A stretch of DNA of 64,000 nucleotides from Geosiphon pyriformis (GCA_016748015.1 JAAOMT010000379.1:172042-236041); one strand, 5' to 3'. Shown: positions 34,354 through 47,505, counted from the stretch's first letter. Numbers and translations are program-made. The notes: generated from the sequence alone by a model not told the origin.

Positions 34354-37300
34354 ATGAATGATATCAATTTGGCTCCACAGGATTGGCAGGTGACATAGAA
34401 TCGCTGGAAAATTTAGAATTCCCCAATTTTATTTAATGTCGAAAAATTATCTTTAAATTGCAAGATTCTTGGCCCATTTCCAACTGGAACTCGTGAGCAA
34501 GATTTTGGTGCAGATCCTTTAGAGGCGTATGGTACATTTTAAGATGACAAATTAATCTGGGATTTATTTCTAAGATTTAAATATGAAACACTTCAAAAAT
34601 TCATAGGCGGTATAGGACATTTAAATTTTTGCTTGACAGATACCTATCCTTCAGAACTTGGAGATAACGGTGTGGTTGGATGGTCGACAATATCAACAAA
34701 TGATGATGGTTCGATTGGACCATTCGATTTTCCCAATGTTCGGTAATATAATATAAAAATATTTTCTTGTAGTTTTGAAAATTTCCAAATTTAAATCATT
34801 ATTTACTAGCTGGAGCTTTAATCAACGACCATTTGGCTGGGCTTTCAATCAATTCCAGCTTTGGGCGGTTGGAAAATTTCAAATTCCCTCCATTAGATCC
34901 GACCACCATGGAGATAACAGTTTTTTAATTCCTATTAAGATTCAATGCTACAACATTGGCGACTTTTATGTTAATGACCGAAGACTCTTTGGTGATTGGT
35001 ACAATTACCAAAAATCCTGGAATATACTACATCTTTCTCCAGGTGAACATACAATTCGTGTGCGAGTTGTTAACGAAATTCGGATTTTTGGAGGCCAAGT
35101 TCCACCCGTGATTGGATTTAAAGTTGCTGCTCATCTATTGGATCAGGAGACAAAAATCTTGGTCTTGAAAAATACAGCAATTGTCCCAGACATAGTGGAT
35201 GGGAGATTAGCGGGCGAGTGGATGAGTTTGGGAGTATTGAATACGACTCAGGATTGGGTTACCGTTTTACGGGTAGAAATAGTAGAGAATAATGAAATGG
35301 TTATTATATCGAAATATATATTTGCTCTTTGTCAAATTAACTAAAATTTCTAAGTCTAAATCATTTAGATTTCAGCTAGCATTAGCGAAGACTGGAAATT
35401 GGAACGTAATTCTGGCTTAGTTGACAGAATAGCACCATCTCAACAAAGAAACATTAAAATAAAAATAAATATCACCACCCCAATTCGAGTAAATGATGAA
35501 ATCGCCAGCTGTCATTCTATCTTTTTCACGCTTCGAATCACTCTTAAAGCAGGAGATGATATAATCTCTCAAAATATCGATAGAATTAATTTAAAATTGA
35601 AAAAACAGAGACAGCCTTTCAAGTTTACTTTTGAGGATTTCGATGGCACAATACAATATGGTATCAGAATCTTCAATTTTAGCTGCCTTGAAATTTCTTC
35701 GAAATTGAAATGAATTTAAATAAAATTTTCTTCGAAATAGCTATGTTAATTCCTCCAAATGATCCGACAATGAATCAATCGAAAGCTCTTTTGATTGGTT
35801 TACATGGTGCTGGAGTCGAAGCTGATATGCCATTTTGGGTTAATGCAATCAAACCACAGCAAAATGCTTGGGCAAGTAATATCCGGATAAACATTAGAAT
35901 TAAGAAATTTCTTATTAAAATTTAAGTTCTTTTAGGTTTTATTGCCAACTGGTAGAACACCATGGGGATACGATTGGCAGGGACCAAGTACAAAGAATGT
36001 CTTTTCGGCTATTGAACACTTGAAGCGCGTTCCATTTGTTTATATTTCCGACAATAATGTGAAACTTTTGGCTGGTCTGATTCTTCAATTTCTCAACTGG
36101 CTCGTTTTATCGTAGTATCCTCGGTTTAGTCTTTGAATGTACTCATTCCATTTCTATTTTAGGTCATTCAAATGGGGGACAGGGAGCTTGGTTCATTTTA
36201 TCACATCATCCTGACCTTTTTATCGCAGGTTAATTTCAATCTTTAAATATTTTGTTTCGAAATTTTGATGAATTTTGATTAATTTCATTTGGCCTGATTG
36301 TATTTAGGAGCTCCTGCTGCTGGGTATACCAAGATCCAGCATTATGTACCATACTATTGGAATAGTGAATTCCATATTGATCCTATTCTAAAAGGGGTGA
36401 GTATCCTTTATCAAAATTCAATCATTTTAAAAATTTATTATAAATGTAATATTAAATTGGCTCATTTTAATTTTCGATTTTCAGATCTTGGAAGCGTCAA
36501 TTTCTGAAAAAAATAATGATTTGTATGCGTCTAATCTTGTAGGTATATCTTCTAACCCTAATTTCAATTTTATTGGGTCTAACACGAAATTGGTTTTGAA
36601 GGTTGGAATTCCGATATTGGCAAGGACTGGTAGTGACGATGATAATGTTCCTCCAATACATTCTAGAACTATGATTCGGCTAATTAATGAACACTCACAT
36701 AACCCACATGCTGCAAAGTAAGTAACTTTTTAGGTTTGTCATTCTTTCTTTCTAATTGCATGTACATGTTTATCACTTTTTTGGTTCTTACAGAATCAAG
36801 GAAGACCAAGGAAAAGGCCATTGGTTCGATGAAATACTTGGGGATGAAACAATGCAATCATTTTATGACGAACATTTACTCACCGAGCCTACTTTTCGCA
36901 AAAATATTCAAGAGTTTACACTGACACTGATTAACCCCGCGTCATTTGGAACAAAAAATGGAATCAAAATTGAGCAACTCGAGATTCCTTATCGGTAATT
37001 TGGGTCAAGCTCCATAAAAATTACAAAATTTCTCTACCAAAAGAGTGTTTACAATTTTATATTGCTAGTTTGGGGAAAATAAAAGTCGAAATTAAGGATG
37101 GACCCGTAAAATCTGTTTGGAATCTTCACACGTCCAATATTCGTCGGTTCAGCCTTGTGCAAGAAAAAACGAATTCCTGGCCGTTTTTTATTATTGATGG
37201 AAAATCGTTTTTCTCCGACGAAAGCAGTCATCTGAATTTTTTCAAGATAAATAATGAATGGGAGGTACTAAGTTCTTAATTACACAATTAAAAATAAATT

Positions 37301-38178
37301 TTTATTGAATTCATACTTTTTTAAAATAAAATTATCAAGATATCAACAGATGAAACATGGAAATTGACGGAAAGAAATTCGAAGGACTATGGACCTGCCT
37401 CCCAAATACTTGAATCGCCAGGTCCATTGCAAATTGTATTTGGTACAAGATGCTCTCCAAAGCTGTTGACACAATTTTTGGAAATCGCGCAAGAAATTGC
37501 TAATTCATGGCATCTTTATGGTAACGGCGATTCCTTGATTTTAACTGATTCCGAGTTTAAAAACGACATATCAAAAGATCGGTATAACTTGGTGCTATTG
37601 GGTGGTCCGAAAGAAAACTTGGTAACAGGAGAGGTTTTGGAAAATCGACCAAGTGAAGGTAAATTTAGAAAACTCCAAATTTATGGCAAGCTTCAATTTT
37701 ATTAAGTGGATATTTTTAGTTAAATTCGAGAAAGATGGATCATATAAAATTTCAAACAAGCATTATCAGGAAAAAGGAACAGGTATGAAAGAATTATTAT
37801 TTACATGTTAATTATAAATAATTAGGCAACAAGAGATTTAAATTTTCATTTCATTTCATCACATCAGGAATTCTATTCTTGCATCCATTCAACGGTCAGC
37901 TCGCCTTGATAATTGCTGGAATAGATTCAAAAGGTTTGGATATCGCAGCAAAGTTATTCCCAAAACGTACTGGCGTTCCAATCCCTGACTGGATTATTGT
38001 TGGGCCAGAAATTTCTTGGAAAGGGGCGGGTGGATTGCTTGGTGCTGGGTGAATATAATTTTCAAATTGTGATTTTATGTTTTCACCAAATCAAAGTGAT
38101 TTTTTTATTAATTTATTCAATTTCAGATTTTGGGATAATCAATGGAACTATAATCCGGCAATTGCTTATCTTTCTTAG
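34354..38178 (+). CDS. Large secreted-type alpha/beta-hydrolase (S9/esterase-like), 17 exons
   Basis: Exons: 34354-34389, 34465-34531, 34607-34742, 34810-35281, 35369-35660, 35741-35871, 35936-36115, 36163-36228, 36308-36396, 36485-36538, 36602-36717, 36794-36994, 37069-37264, 37340-37658, 37720-37782, 37868-38048 and 38127-38178, about 883 residues. An N-terminal beta-rich domain (DWQILGPFPTGTREQDFG) precedes the hydrolase core: LLIGLHGAGVEAD (oxyanion region), LLPTGRTPWGYDWQGPST, GHSNGGQGAWF with the nucleophile Ser (about residue 440), GSDDDNVPP (acid) and GKGHWFDE (His). A C-terminal domain ends GFWDNQWNYNPAIAYLS. Intron 6 is GC-AG (GCAAGT at 35872). One base appears missing near 36060 (the family wording TFGWSD continues in another frame), and the exon 7/8 donor is not canonical, so the gene may be damaged or carry a sequencing error. 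A hydrophobic stretch before the ATG suggests a missed 5' exon with the signal peptide. Substrate unknown. Confidence 0.82.
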
Positions 38179-38259
38179 ATTAAATAGTAGTCTGGCGTGT
38201 TAATCTACGAGCTTTTCCAATTATATGAAATACTGATCCACGATATCTATATCACTTAA

Positions 38260-38765
38260 AACAGTTTAAAAAATATTTCTTTGAAAAGGTTTAAAAAAAT
38301 CCCACCTGTCATTCCGTATCCATCCATTGATAAATCAATATTGTGCTCCTCTAAATGTTTTTCCTCGGAAAAGCTTAAATTATTGTAAAAACTAATCCGT
38401 ACTAAATGCGACACTGGATTTTGCAGATATTTCTGCAAAATTTCTTGGCTTATAAAAGGAAATTGTTGATAAAAGAAAAGATTCGATATTTGGAGAGTTC
38501 GCAATGAAGTGGGAAAGTATGATGAGAGAATATCGAACTGTACCGTTCCGAAAATATAACGAAATGTAAATAATTTCTGAAGACTTTAAAGGCCTGCAAG
38601 TAGCCTAAAGAGTTCATCATCGTAGAGGAATGTTTTCAAATGAATTGATTTGGACATTATTCAGACTTAAATAACGCAAGTATCGAGGGGCTGCCCTTAA
38701 TATAATTGCATACTTGATACAATCACTGGGTTTACAGTTTGGTATTAAATTGATAGATTTTGTGA
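38260..38765 (-). pseudogene. LRR-like (F-box family type) relic
   Basis: Minus-strand frames give SDCIKYAIILRAAPRYLRYL with SLNNVQINSFENIPL, then after stops and a frame change QFDILSSYFPTSLRTLQISN and KYLQNPVSHLVRISFYNNL, ending MDGYGMTGG. The spacing of Leu, Ile and Asn (LRYLSLNNVQI, LRTLQISN) is leucine-rich-repeat-like, as in the F-box/LRR proteins common in these fungi. No F-box was seen and two adjacent stops interrupt the frame, so it is treated as a relic. Confidence 0.45.
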
Positions 38766-38892
38766 AATCAACACGTACACGCGTTTATCACACTATTTAT
38801 ACTTAATTGACGCGATTTTCTTTTTCCATAAGTCTAATTTTGACTAAAATTCTCCACCGTTAATTTCTTATACTCTACCATTTTTTAAACTG

Positions 38893-39069
38893 TCAAATTT
38901 TGCATACTTCAACGAATCACCAAAACCTTGGTCCATTCATGGATATTCCGAATTTCGGAAAAGACAAAGAGACTTTAGTGGTATTTTCTATAAAGAGAGT
39001 AACTGGCTGAAAATAAATCTGGAAAGAATTATAAATAACAAAGAGAAGTGTTTTAACGAGGAACAAGAA
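38893..39069 (+). repeat. Inverted repeat arm 1 (partner 39969-40143)
   Basis: About 176 bp, close to 93% identical by eye to the reverse complement of 39969-40143. In plus orientation it has an uninterrupted frame: FAYFNESPKPWSIHGYSEF, RQRDFSGIFYKESNWLKI, NLERIINNKEKCF. The partner arm has lost one base and is frame-shifted. Confidence 0.9.
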
Positions 39070-39183
39070 TTCCTCTTGTACATATTCATTAAGCTATTTT
39101 ATAAAAAAAATTTGTCAATACAATTCTCTGTTTAGTTATAATTTCAATAACTGTCAAAACCAATTATTAAATTGATATCATAC

Positions 39184-40130
39184 CTCGCCTTCCTCATCTG
39201 TTTCGCATTGTCCAATCGGATCGGTTGATTTTTTTCCATTAGGATTCATGCCCTTACTCCAACTTTCCTGAAAGTTGTCTTCAGTTTTTCGCTTTTTGGG
39301 ACTATTTAGGATATTTGGGAGGTTTATTACAAGTGCATTTATCTAAATAGATAGAAATGAAATCAATTTCTAAAGTTGTAAAAATAATTAAGCAGTAAAA
39401 TAAGGAAAACATATGACAATTACCTGTTCAACACCGTGGGGTTGGTATATACTGAGGAGGTCTTGATGTTGGATATTAATAACGTGTTTTTGGCTGAAAT
39501 TCGTTGCTTCGAACATATGCAAGATGCCATTAACCTTGTAAAAAATTCGTGTTAATCATTAAGATTATCACGATAAAACACACTAATGCCATTTACATAC
39601 ACGTGTCATTTCGATTTGCTTCTCAAGTTCCATTCTTTTTAGTTCCCTTTGGAGATGAACTTCTTTCCAAAAAATGTTAACATTTGGATTTGACAATTGA
39701 TCCTGACAAAAGAGAAATTTCAAAAAAGTTATTAAAAATATAAAGCAAGAAGTATTCCATGATGATCTAGATGCCCTGCCTAGTTATGTTGATGCATTTT
39801 TAGTCATAACAATCTAGAGTACCTAGAAAGTACTCTGTCTAGTCATGACGATGCATCAACAAAAGCACCCTTTAACCATGACAATCTAGAAAATCATCAT
39901 GCAGGTGTATCTAGGTCATGGCAAATACACTTGCCTTCAAGGTAGGAAGCAATAACTTGGCTTGTTCTTCTTGTTCCTCTTTAAAACACTTCTCGTTGTT
40001 ATTTATAATTCTTTCCAGATTTATTTTCAGCCAGCTACTCTTTTATGGAAAATACCACTAAAGTCTGTTTGGCTTTTCCGAAATTCGTAATATTCATGAA
40101 TGGACCAAGGCTTTGGTGATTCGTTGAAGT
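39184..40130 (-). CDS. Unrecognised multi-exon gene (partial)
   Basis: Four minus-strand segments splice in phase 0: one ending at 39935 (KINLERIINNNEKCFKEEQ, ending LLLPTLK), then 39702-39601 (DQLSNPNVNIFWKEVHLQ, ELKRMELEKQIEMTR), 39534-39424 (NGILHMFEATNFSQKHVIN) and 39342-39184 (SPKKRKTEDNFQESWSKG, ending CETDEEGE). The first intron uses a GC donor (GCAAGT, 39934) and is 232 bp; the others are 66 and 81 bp GT-AG. The protein would be charged, with a short helical or coiled-coil stretch and a nuclear-localisation-like PKKRK. No family was recognised. Upstream of LERII the frame (ESPKPWSIHEYYEF) is broken by a one-base loss, and no start codon is evident. Beyond 39184 the frame could continue at 39093 into the inverted arm. 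Confidence 0.5.
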
Positions 40131-40143
40131 ATGCAAAATTTGA
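39969..40143 (-). repeat. Inverted repeat arm 2 (partner 38893-39069)
   Basis: The reverse complement matches arm 1 from tcaaattttgcatac to gaggaacaaga. It overlaps the first recognised exon of the unrecognised minus-strand gene. It has a one-base deletion relative to arm 1 near 40047. Confidence 0.9.
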
Positions 40144-40265
40144 GAGAGAGGAAGGACAGGAAGGGAGAACGAAAAAGAAAAGAAGAGAGAAAGGAAGAAA
40201 GGGGGACGAAAAAATGGAAGGGAAAGAATAAAGGAAAGGAAGCGATAAAGGAAGAAAACCAATAA
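40144..40265. repeat. Polypurine tract
   Basis: About 120 bases almost purely A and G on the plus strand (gagagagaggaagg, aagaagagagaaagg). It lies directly at the edge of inverted repeat arm 2. Confidence 0.85.
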
Positions 40266-40869
40266 AGAAGTGAAATGATGTAATTTTAGAACAGCAGCTC
40301 ATCTTAATCAAAAAAGGATTTATAATATCGCGTTGTTTTGATTAAAATTTTTTTTGACTGATTGCAGGGTCTTTAATTATTAATATTATTAATCGCTAAT
40401 CTTTTTTAAGAGCAAAGATAAAGTGGAAGATAGAAAATGTCTATCAAGATCTAACTCCGGACCCCTTAAAATTTTCCTAGGCGAGGAATTTTTTTCATCA
40501 TCTCCCTGCCATATCCCTGTTATCATTATTATTTTTATGAATCTTAATTACAGAACTCATGTGTCAATGTTTGTAAGTATGGAGGGTATTATAGTAGGGA
40601 GATACTATAGGCAGTGCTTCTAAAGGTGGCTGGTGTTATGGTTCCTTTTTTTTCCTCGAAACGAAATAGAAACTGATAATATCTGAAAATTCTGCCAATT
40701 TTTATTGTATGGTAAAGAGGACGGAGTTTTCAATTCTCCGGGAAATGAAAAAATTCAATTATAAGATGCCAAAACATTTGCTTACTGCCAAGATCTCATC
40801 TAAAATATAAACTCCTATGTCCATAAGAGAACTCTAATATTAAATATTATGCATGAAAATCAATGATTA
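40266..40869. other. Intergenic
   Basis: No gene was recognised. A 66-codon open frame at 40423-40623 has no motif. Confidence 0.45.
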
Positions 40870-40990
40870 GTTAAAGTGGGCTAAAACCTACAAGCATTGG
40901 ACCAAAAAGGATTAGCAATGCATTCTTTGGGCAGACGAATCAGTTTTAACTTATAAGCCTAGTTGTTTGGCTTTTTCTTTAATCAAGTCA
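40870..40990 (+). mobile_element. Tc1/mariner transposase relic (first Asp block)
   Basis: The plus-strand frame reads LKWAKTYKHWTKKD, stop, QCILWADESVLTYKP. HWTKKDW..ILWADES is the block around the first catalytic Asp of Tc1 transposases (W[TA]DE). A stop codon and missing flanks show a dead fragment. It lies only 40 bp from the dispersed repeat copy at 41.03 kb. Confidence 0.75.
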
Positions 40991-41029
40991 TCGTGACTCA
41001 ACTGATCTTTTATGTGTTAAATAATGATT

Positions 41030-41361
41030 ATAATGATATTTCAATGTTTTTCTCGAATAGATAAGAATGAAACAAAGCTAAAAGTATGAAAGATGTGGCA
41101 ATAAATTTGACCAATTGAAAACTTATTTCAATTATTAAAAAACCCCATCTCATTTACTCAACTGACCCTTAATTATTCTGAAAATAAAAGTGAAAATATA
41201 ACCTAGATAACTTGAATAGAAATGATAAATTATGATCAATTGTAAAATAAAAACAAAGGTTGCTCAAAAGATAATTTTTTTTATGAATATATGGTGTGCT
41301 ACCTTTTTGCAATTTTTATAAATTATTTTAGTTAAAAAATTGTTTCTTTTGTTATTGAAAG
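41030..41361 (-). repeat. Dispersed repeat, copy 2
   Basis: Reverse complement of the 30922-31251 repeat with only scattered substitutions (for example a C/T change in gccacatctttcat context and one in the ttcagg/ttcaag context). No gene is adjacent to this copy. Confidence 0.9.
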
Positions 41362-44300
41362 AGTTAATAATTAGATTTATAATTAAATTAATAATTAAGT
41401 CAATAATTAATAATATATATCAAGTAATTAATACATATAGCATTCATAAATTTTAATCATAACAATAAAACAGATTTTGATTTTATTATTAAAATTTTTT
41501 TTACCATATTTAATATTAAATTAACTTTATTTAAAAAGCCAAAATATATATATAAATAATATTTATTAAATATAAATAATTTTAATAATTAAAAAAAAAA
41601 GCAGTAAAAAATCAAAAAAATTAGAATTAAAAGTTAAAAATACATGTTTTAAACACTACAAAAAACCAAACAACAATTTTTGTTTTAAAAAAACAATGTA
41701 TTTACTTATTTTTAAAAAAATTGTATTATTTTTTATTTAATAATCAAATTTAAATTTTCTTAAAAAAAGTATTATTATTAAAATTCAAACCATTTTAAAC
41801 ACGCAGCTACTTTAATATTTTTTTTAGAAAATATAAATTCTTATTTTTAAAATTATTTCTGATTTTACCACCAAATTTCGAAATAACAATTTATAATTGT
41901 GAACCAAAAAATAGCTAAAACTATTAATAAAATTTCATATTTAATTTTTAAGTTATTAACTATTTTTAAAATTGTTCTTTAAATTATAAAGCATTGTTTT
42001 TAATAGTTTAACAAATTTAATTTTCAGAATACTTAAATTGTCAATAGTATTTTATAATTATTATTGTTTAACGAATACAGCCAACCAAATCAATATTAAC
42101 AATTATTATAGTTTTTTTATAAATTTAAAAATTTAAAAAAAGAAAACGATATTTATTATGTAATCTAAAAAAATTAAAAAGAGTTTGAGTTTTTGTAATG
42201 TATATAAAAAACAGAAACCTTTTCTAAAAAGTTTACTTATTAGTTGTAATAATTGTTTATTTACATGTTTTATAATTATGAATTTTGAATATATACTTTC
42301 AAATATAAATTTTGTTTTATAAAATTTATATTAAAAGATCAATTAAATTAATAAGTTTAATATTTTTATATTAATATACATTATTACTAATTAAAAAATA
42401 GCAAGTTATAAATATTTTAAATTTGATTTAATTATACAAATAACAAAGTAACAATTTAAAAATAAAAAAAGTATATAACAATAAACAACAACTTATAATA
42501 ACAATAAATAACAGTTTATAATAACAACAAATATTAACTTATAATAAAAGTATTTATTAGTATTACTTAAATAAAAATATTAAAAATATTCAAATATTAA
42601 AAATAATTAGAAATAATTAAATATAATAAATATTTCATATTTTTTATAAATATATATATATATATATAAATAGTATTAGTTAGCAAAAAAAGTATTTAAT
42701 AATTAAAAAATTAAAGAATTAAAAACTATTTTTACTTTTAATTAGACTTATTTTTAGTTTAATAAAAAATATTCAATTATAATCCATAAATTCAAATTTT
42801 GGTTATTATGTTTAAATATTTTTGGTTATCTTTATTTATTAAAAAATGTTAAAATTATAAACCAACAAATATAATTAATCTAACTTTTATTTTATTTTAT
42901 TTTTTATTTCTATTTTTTATTGTTAAAACTAACTATTTGAAAAAATAAAGTATTAAATATGTTATAATAAATAACTTAATAACAAACACAAACTATAAAT
43001 ATAGAATTAACTTATTTAAAATAACTTATTTTGAAAAGTAATAAAACACTAAAAAAAATTGTTCAAAAAAGCAGAAAAAGTTAAACATATAATTATTAAA
43101 AACAAAAACAATAGTTAAATCTCTGTTTTTTATACAAAAAAGTTTATTATTAGATCTTTAATTAAACAAAATCTTTAGATTTATTATATATATTATTATC
43201 TTAATAGAACAATTAATCAAAATAATAAAAATACAAATTAGCCATACATATATTAAAATTATAAATAATATATAAAAATACAAAAAATATAAGCAATTTT
43301 TTGAATTATTTTGTTGTGCTTCGACAAGTTATAAAGCGAAAAAATAATTGTTTTAAGATTTTAATTGGTTTATTTTATTCATCATAGCACACATGTATAT
43401 AAAGAATACAAGATTTAAATTAATTTTACTTTTTAAATCATTAAGAAAGTATTTTTTATTAAATAATTGTTGTCAAAGTTTAGGAGCAAGCTTTTATATA
43501 AAAATTAAATTTGAATTTTTATCATTCTGAAGAATAAACTATTTACCCTTTTAAAGTTTTAACCTTAATTATTCAAGATGCAATGACAACTATTATTAGA
43601 TATTTTTTAAAAGCATTTGCCAAATTTAAAAATCAGGTATAAATTTAATTATAAAAAAAGGACCATATTATTTAACGGAAATAATTTAAAAGTTTGCTAA
43701 TTAAATATTAATATATACGAATAATGTTTGTTATTAAAAACATAAAATATGCTTTAATGTTATTTTTTTTTTTAAAAAAAAATTTTTTTTGTATTTTACA
43801 CTTATTTTAATGTCGTTTGCTAAGTATAATTTTTAATAAATAAATAAAATTATTATGTATTCTATGAAAATAATTTATAATAGAATCAATTAAATGTTTC
43901 ATTTAAAATAATCAAATAAAAATCTTTTAATAATTTATTTTGATTTTTATTTTCATAACTTATTTGGTAACTAACATCAACAAAAACTTTAATTAGCCTT
44001 CTTAAACGTCAAAATGTTTTAAAAGAAATGTCTTCAGAACAATTTTTTATATGAAGGTTGAATTTGATAATAATCCTCATGAAAATGAGTGAACATTAGT
44101 ATACAATTAAAAGGTATTAAAAGTATAAAAAAAAAGTATAATCAATTTGACTACATTCTTAAAACAATGCCTGGTAACATTTAACTTCTAATTGATTATA
44201 CAGATTTGAGATGCAGTAAGCCAGCAAAAATGTTATTTGTTTTTTTTTACCAGGTTTTCATATTTAAAATTCCCATGGTTTTTCAACTTTACTAAAAAAT

Positions 44301-47300
44301 ATAATACATGTTTAAAATTATTATCATAAATAGAAAATTTTTTTTTTACAATGCGAAAAAGTTAGATAAAAACAAATTAAAAATAAATCCAGATTTTGAA
44401 GATTTATTTAGAACAATATAGAATTTTTAAAACAGTTTGTATTTTATTAGTTTCAAAAAAAGGAAATCGACAAAGAGAGGTACTAAACTTAATTTTATCT
44501 GGCTAATTTTTTCTTTAAAGCTAGGTCAAAATTATTATACATTTTATTTGCAAAATTTTTTCGTGAATTCAGATTCAATCTAATAGCTAACTTATAATGG
44601 AAACAAAATCTAAAATTTCTAAGCCATAAACCAAGACAAATTTAATTGGTCATTTTTTGTTGAAGCGTAAAAAATTGTCTCAATGATATTTTTATCATGA
44701 GAATTTTGACTCTTATTATTTTTTTAATCTTGAGAATTATCAATCAACTTCTTTTATTGAAAATGTCCTACATGAAAGAAACTAGTCTATTCATCTCATG
44801 TATATATAATAAGAGATTTCATGAAAATTTTAATATATGCGTAAAACACAATTTGAAACTTGATCCATTTTAAATTTTACTGCATATTTAGTTATCAATT
44901 TTTATGCTATATTTTCTTTTACATTAATCCGCGAAGCAAGCCACTCAAATGGTAAGATAAAAATTTTTCTGAAAAAGGGTCCAATCTTTGATATTTCATG
45001 AACTTTGAAACTCAGTCAACGAGCCTAAGGAATGTCCTCAATATATCAAAAAACCGATTTATAATAAAAATAATATTATCAAGATGATAATGATGAAAGT
45101 GGTAGATTCAGGCATTTGAAAAATGTTTTAAGACAAGTTAGCTAGCAATGGAGCGCTAGTATTAAACTGAATTTATGATAAATATTGCCAGATTTTAACG
45201 ATAATAAAATCCTTGACCTGAATACTAAACGGTTTCTTTCAACTATGAAAATTAACTTTTGATTGATGAGAACGATATTATTTCCCAAATCAAAATCAAA
45301 AGACAAAATACAGAAAACTAAGTATTTTCTTTTTAAAATCTTTAGACAGTTAAATATTTAAAAAAATTTCAATTTATTCAAATTCCAATTTTTTTAAAGC
45401 TCTTGAATGTCTTTGGCCTAATTGATGGATTTTGGACATTAGCAATGGGATTTTAAAAGACCATTTTTTGGGTATTTTCAATTGTATTATTTTTGAATTT
45501 CTACATTTGAATAATTAGGCATTAAACTATTACAACCATGGGGAATCTTACAGAGGTTTTGTGGAACAAAAAAGATCTTTGATCAAACTTATCTTCATGA
45601 ATTTCTTTTAATTATCCCATTCATTTCAATCTGAATGGCAAATCACCAAGCCAATCATGAAAATTTGGATTGTATGTTGGAAAACGTCAACTAATAGTTA
45701 AATGATTTGATATTAATGGATCACATTTAAAGTATATAAGTCGACTACCAATGGAACTAACCTCCAGGAAAGATCCAAATAAAAGTTTGTGTCTTAATAA
45801 ACTTGATTTTTAGCAAACAAATACTAGAATGTTGGTGATAGTTCCTGAGCATAGTGAATAACAAGTTTGAGCAAAAATACCATATATTTTAATGCTAATT
45901 TCAAAATCATGATAATCAAATTAATATATGTAGATATGCAGTATATAAAATAAAGATATTAAATTAATAATACCAATTAACTTTAAAAATGTATTGTTAA
46001 AAGAACTTTTTCTGACAAGTCTTAATTAAACAACTTTTATCAGATTTGTAGTTAATTTGTCTGTAATTATGATAATTTTATTATGATCTTGAATTAAATA
46101 AATGTTTTAATAATAATTATAAATATGATATATGAATAATAAACAGAGGAATAATTATTTTTTTTGAAAAAGATGTTATCTTGATATCAAATTCAGAAAA
46201 TAAAATAATAAATATCTTTGTTATTTTTTAATTTACAATTTCACATTTAGAATTTTTTAGTGTCATCAATTTTTTGCTAATTTTTTTAATATTAATACTT
46301 TTTATGAAACAAAATTTTTAAGTAAAATAGAATATAATAAAAAAACTTTTTATTTAAAAATTCAAATCATTTTTCTTGGATTGTATTTTCAAATAATATT
46401 TTTATAAAAATACAATTATGAAATCAAATAATTAATATATGTTAATAAAATATAAGGGGATAACTGAATTTTTTGTTTGAATAATATTTTATGCATTGAA
46501 ATAGATTCAAGCAAAAGATATTTAAGTGTTAATTTTCTTATATAATTTAGCGTTGGATATAATTTATTAGCTCGTTAAAGGTTTAATAAATTTTTCTAAC
46601 AATATTTCTTAAGTAATGAATCTGTTAAATCAAAATTCAAACAGATAGTACACTTTTTATAAAATTCAAACTAACTAATAAAGTTTTATTTTTATGAAAC
46701 CAAATAGTTCGTTTTTAAAGCTTTAGAAGTGCTATTTTAATATTTTTGAACAGTTAAATCGGTTTTTAGTTGTTTTTTCCTTGCAAATTTTTTTCTTTTA
46801 AACGCAAAAGCGTGTAATTTCAATTTCAAATTTTTTTTTTTTGAAAAGTAATTTAATATTTTTTAAATAATATATATTGTTAAAATAGACTTGAATTTCA
46901 TTTATAATTAAAGTTCATATTAATTTTTTTATTCTTAATTATTTGTACAAGCAAAGATATGCCATCATTTTCTATATTAGAATATTCTTCTTTGTAAACA
47001 ATATGTATACGAAAATTTTTTTTCAAATGAAATTCAAGTCATTTGAAATTTAAGAATATATCATTAGTACCAAGTTATATTAGAACGATGCTTTCTATGT
47101 GTGTATTTTAATAAGAAGAATTACTTTTATCAGTTAAAAGATAACAAAGACAAAGTTACAATTGGTATTAGAAACAATAATATTTAAATAAGTTTATCTT
47201 TCCCGTGTATAACTCTTAAAAATAAAAAAATCGAACACAAATTTTCTTTTTCGTGTTCAATTTCTTCCCGTGAGTGAGCTGAAACTTGAAACAAATTAAG

Positions 47301-47481
47301 GGGAAAATTTATTGGGTTAGATTTTGGACAATCACTTGTGGAATTCAAATTGGGTAGAGTTTAAACTGTATAATGTTCGAAATTAGATTAGCTAAAATCA
47401 AAAATCATACAAATCTAAAAGCACACTAGTCTATGATTGAAGAAATTATTCCCCAAATTTAGTTTATAACCTTTTAAAAAA

Positions 47482-47505
47482 AGGGGAGGGGGGAGGGGAG
47501 GGCGG
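47482..47505 (+). repeat. G-rich tract with G-quadruplex pattern
   Basis: The stretch ggggaggggggaggggaggg holds four G runs of three or more separated by single A bases, the pattern of an intramolecular G-quadruplex. It stands out sharply in the AT-rich desert. Confidence 0.7.

Noticed and set aside
40027-40311. Minus-strand Ser/Phe/Leu-rich frames
   Set aside because: They come from translation of the polypurine tract at 40144-40265 and have no motif.
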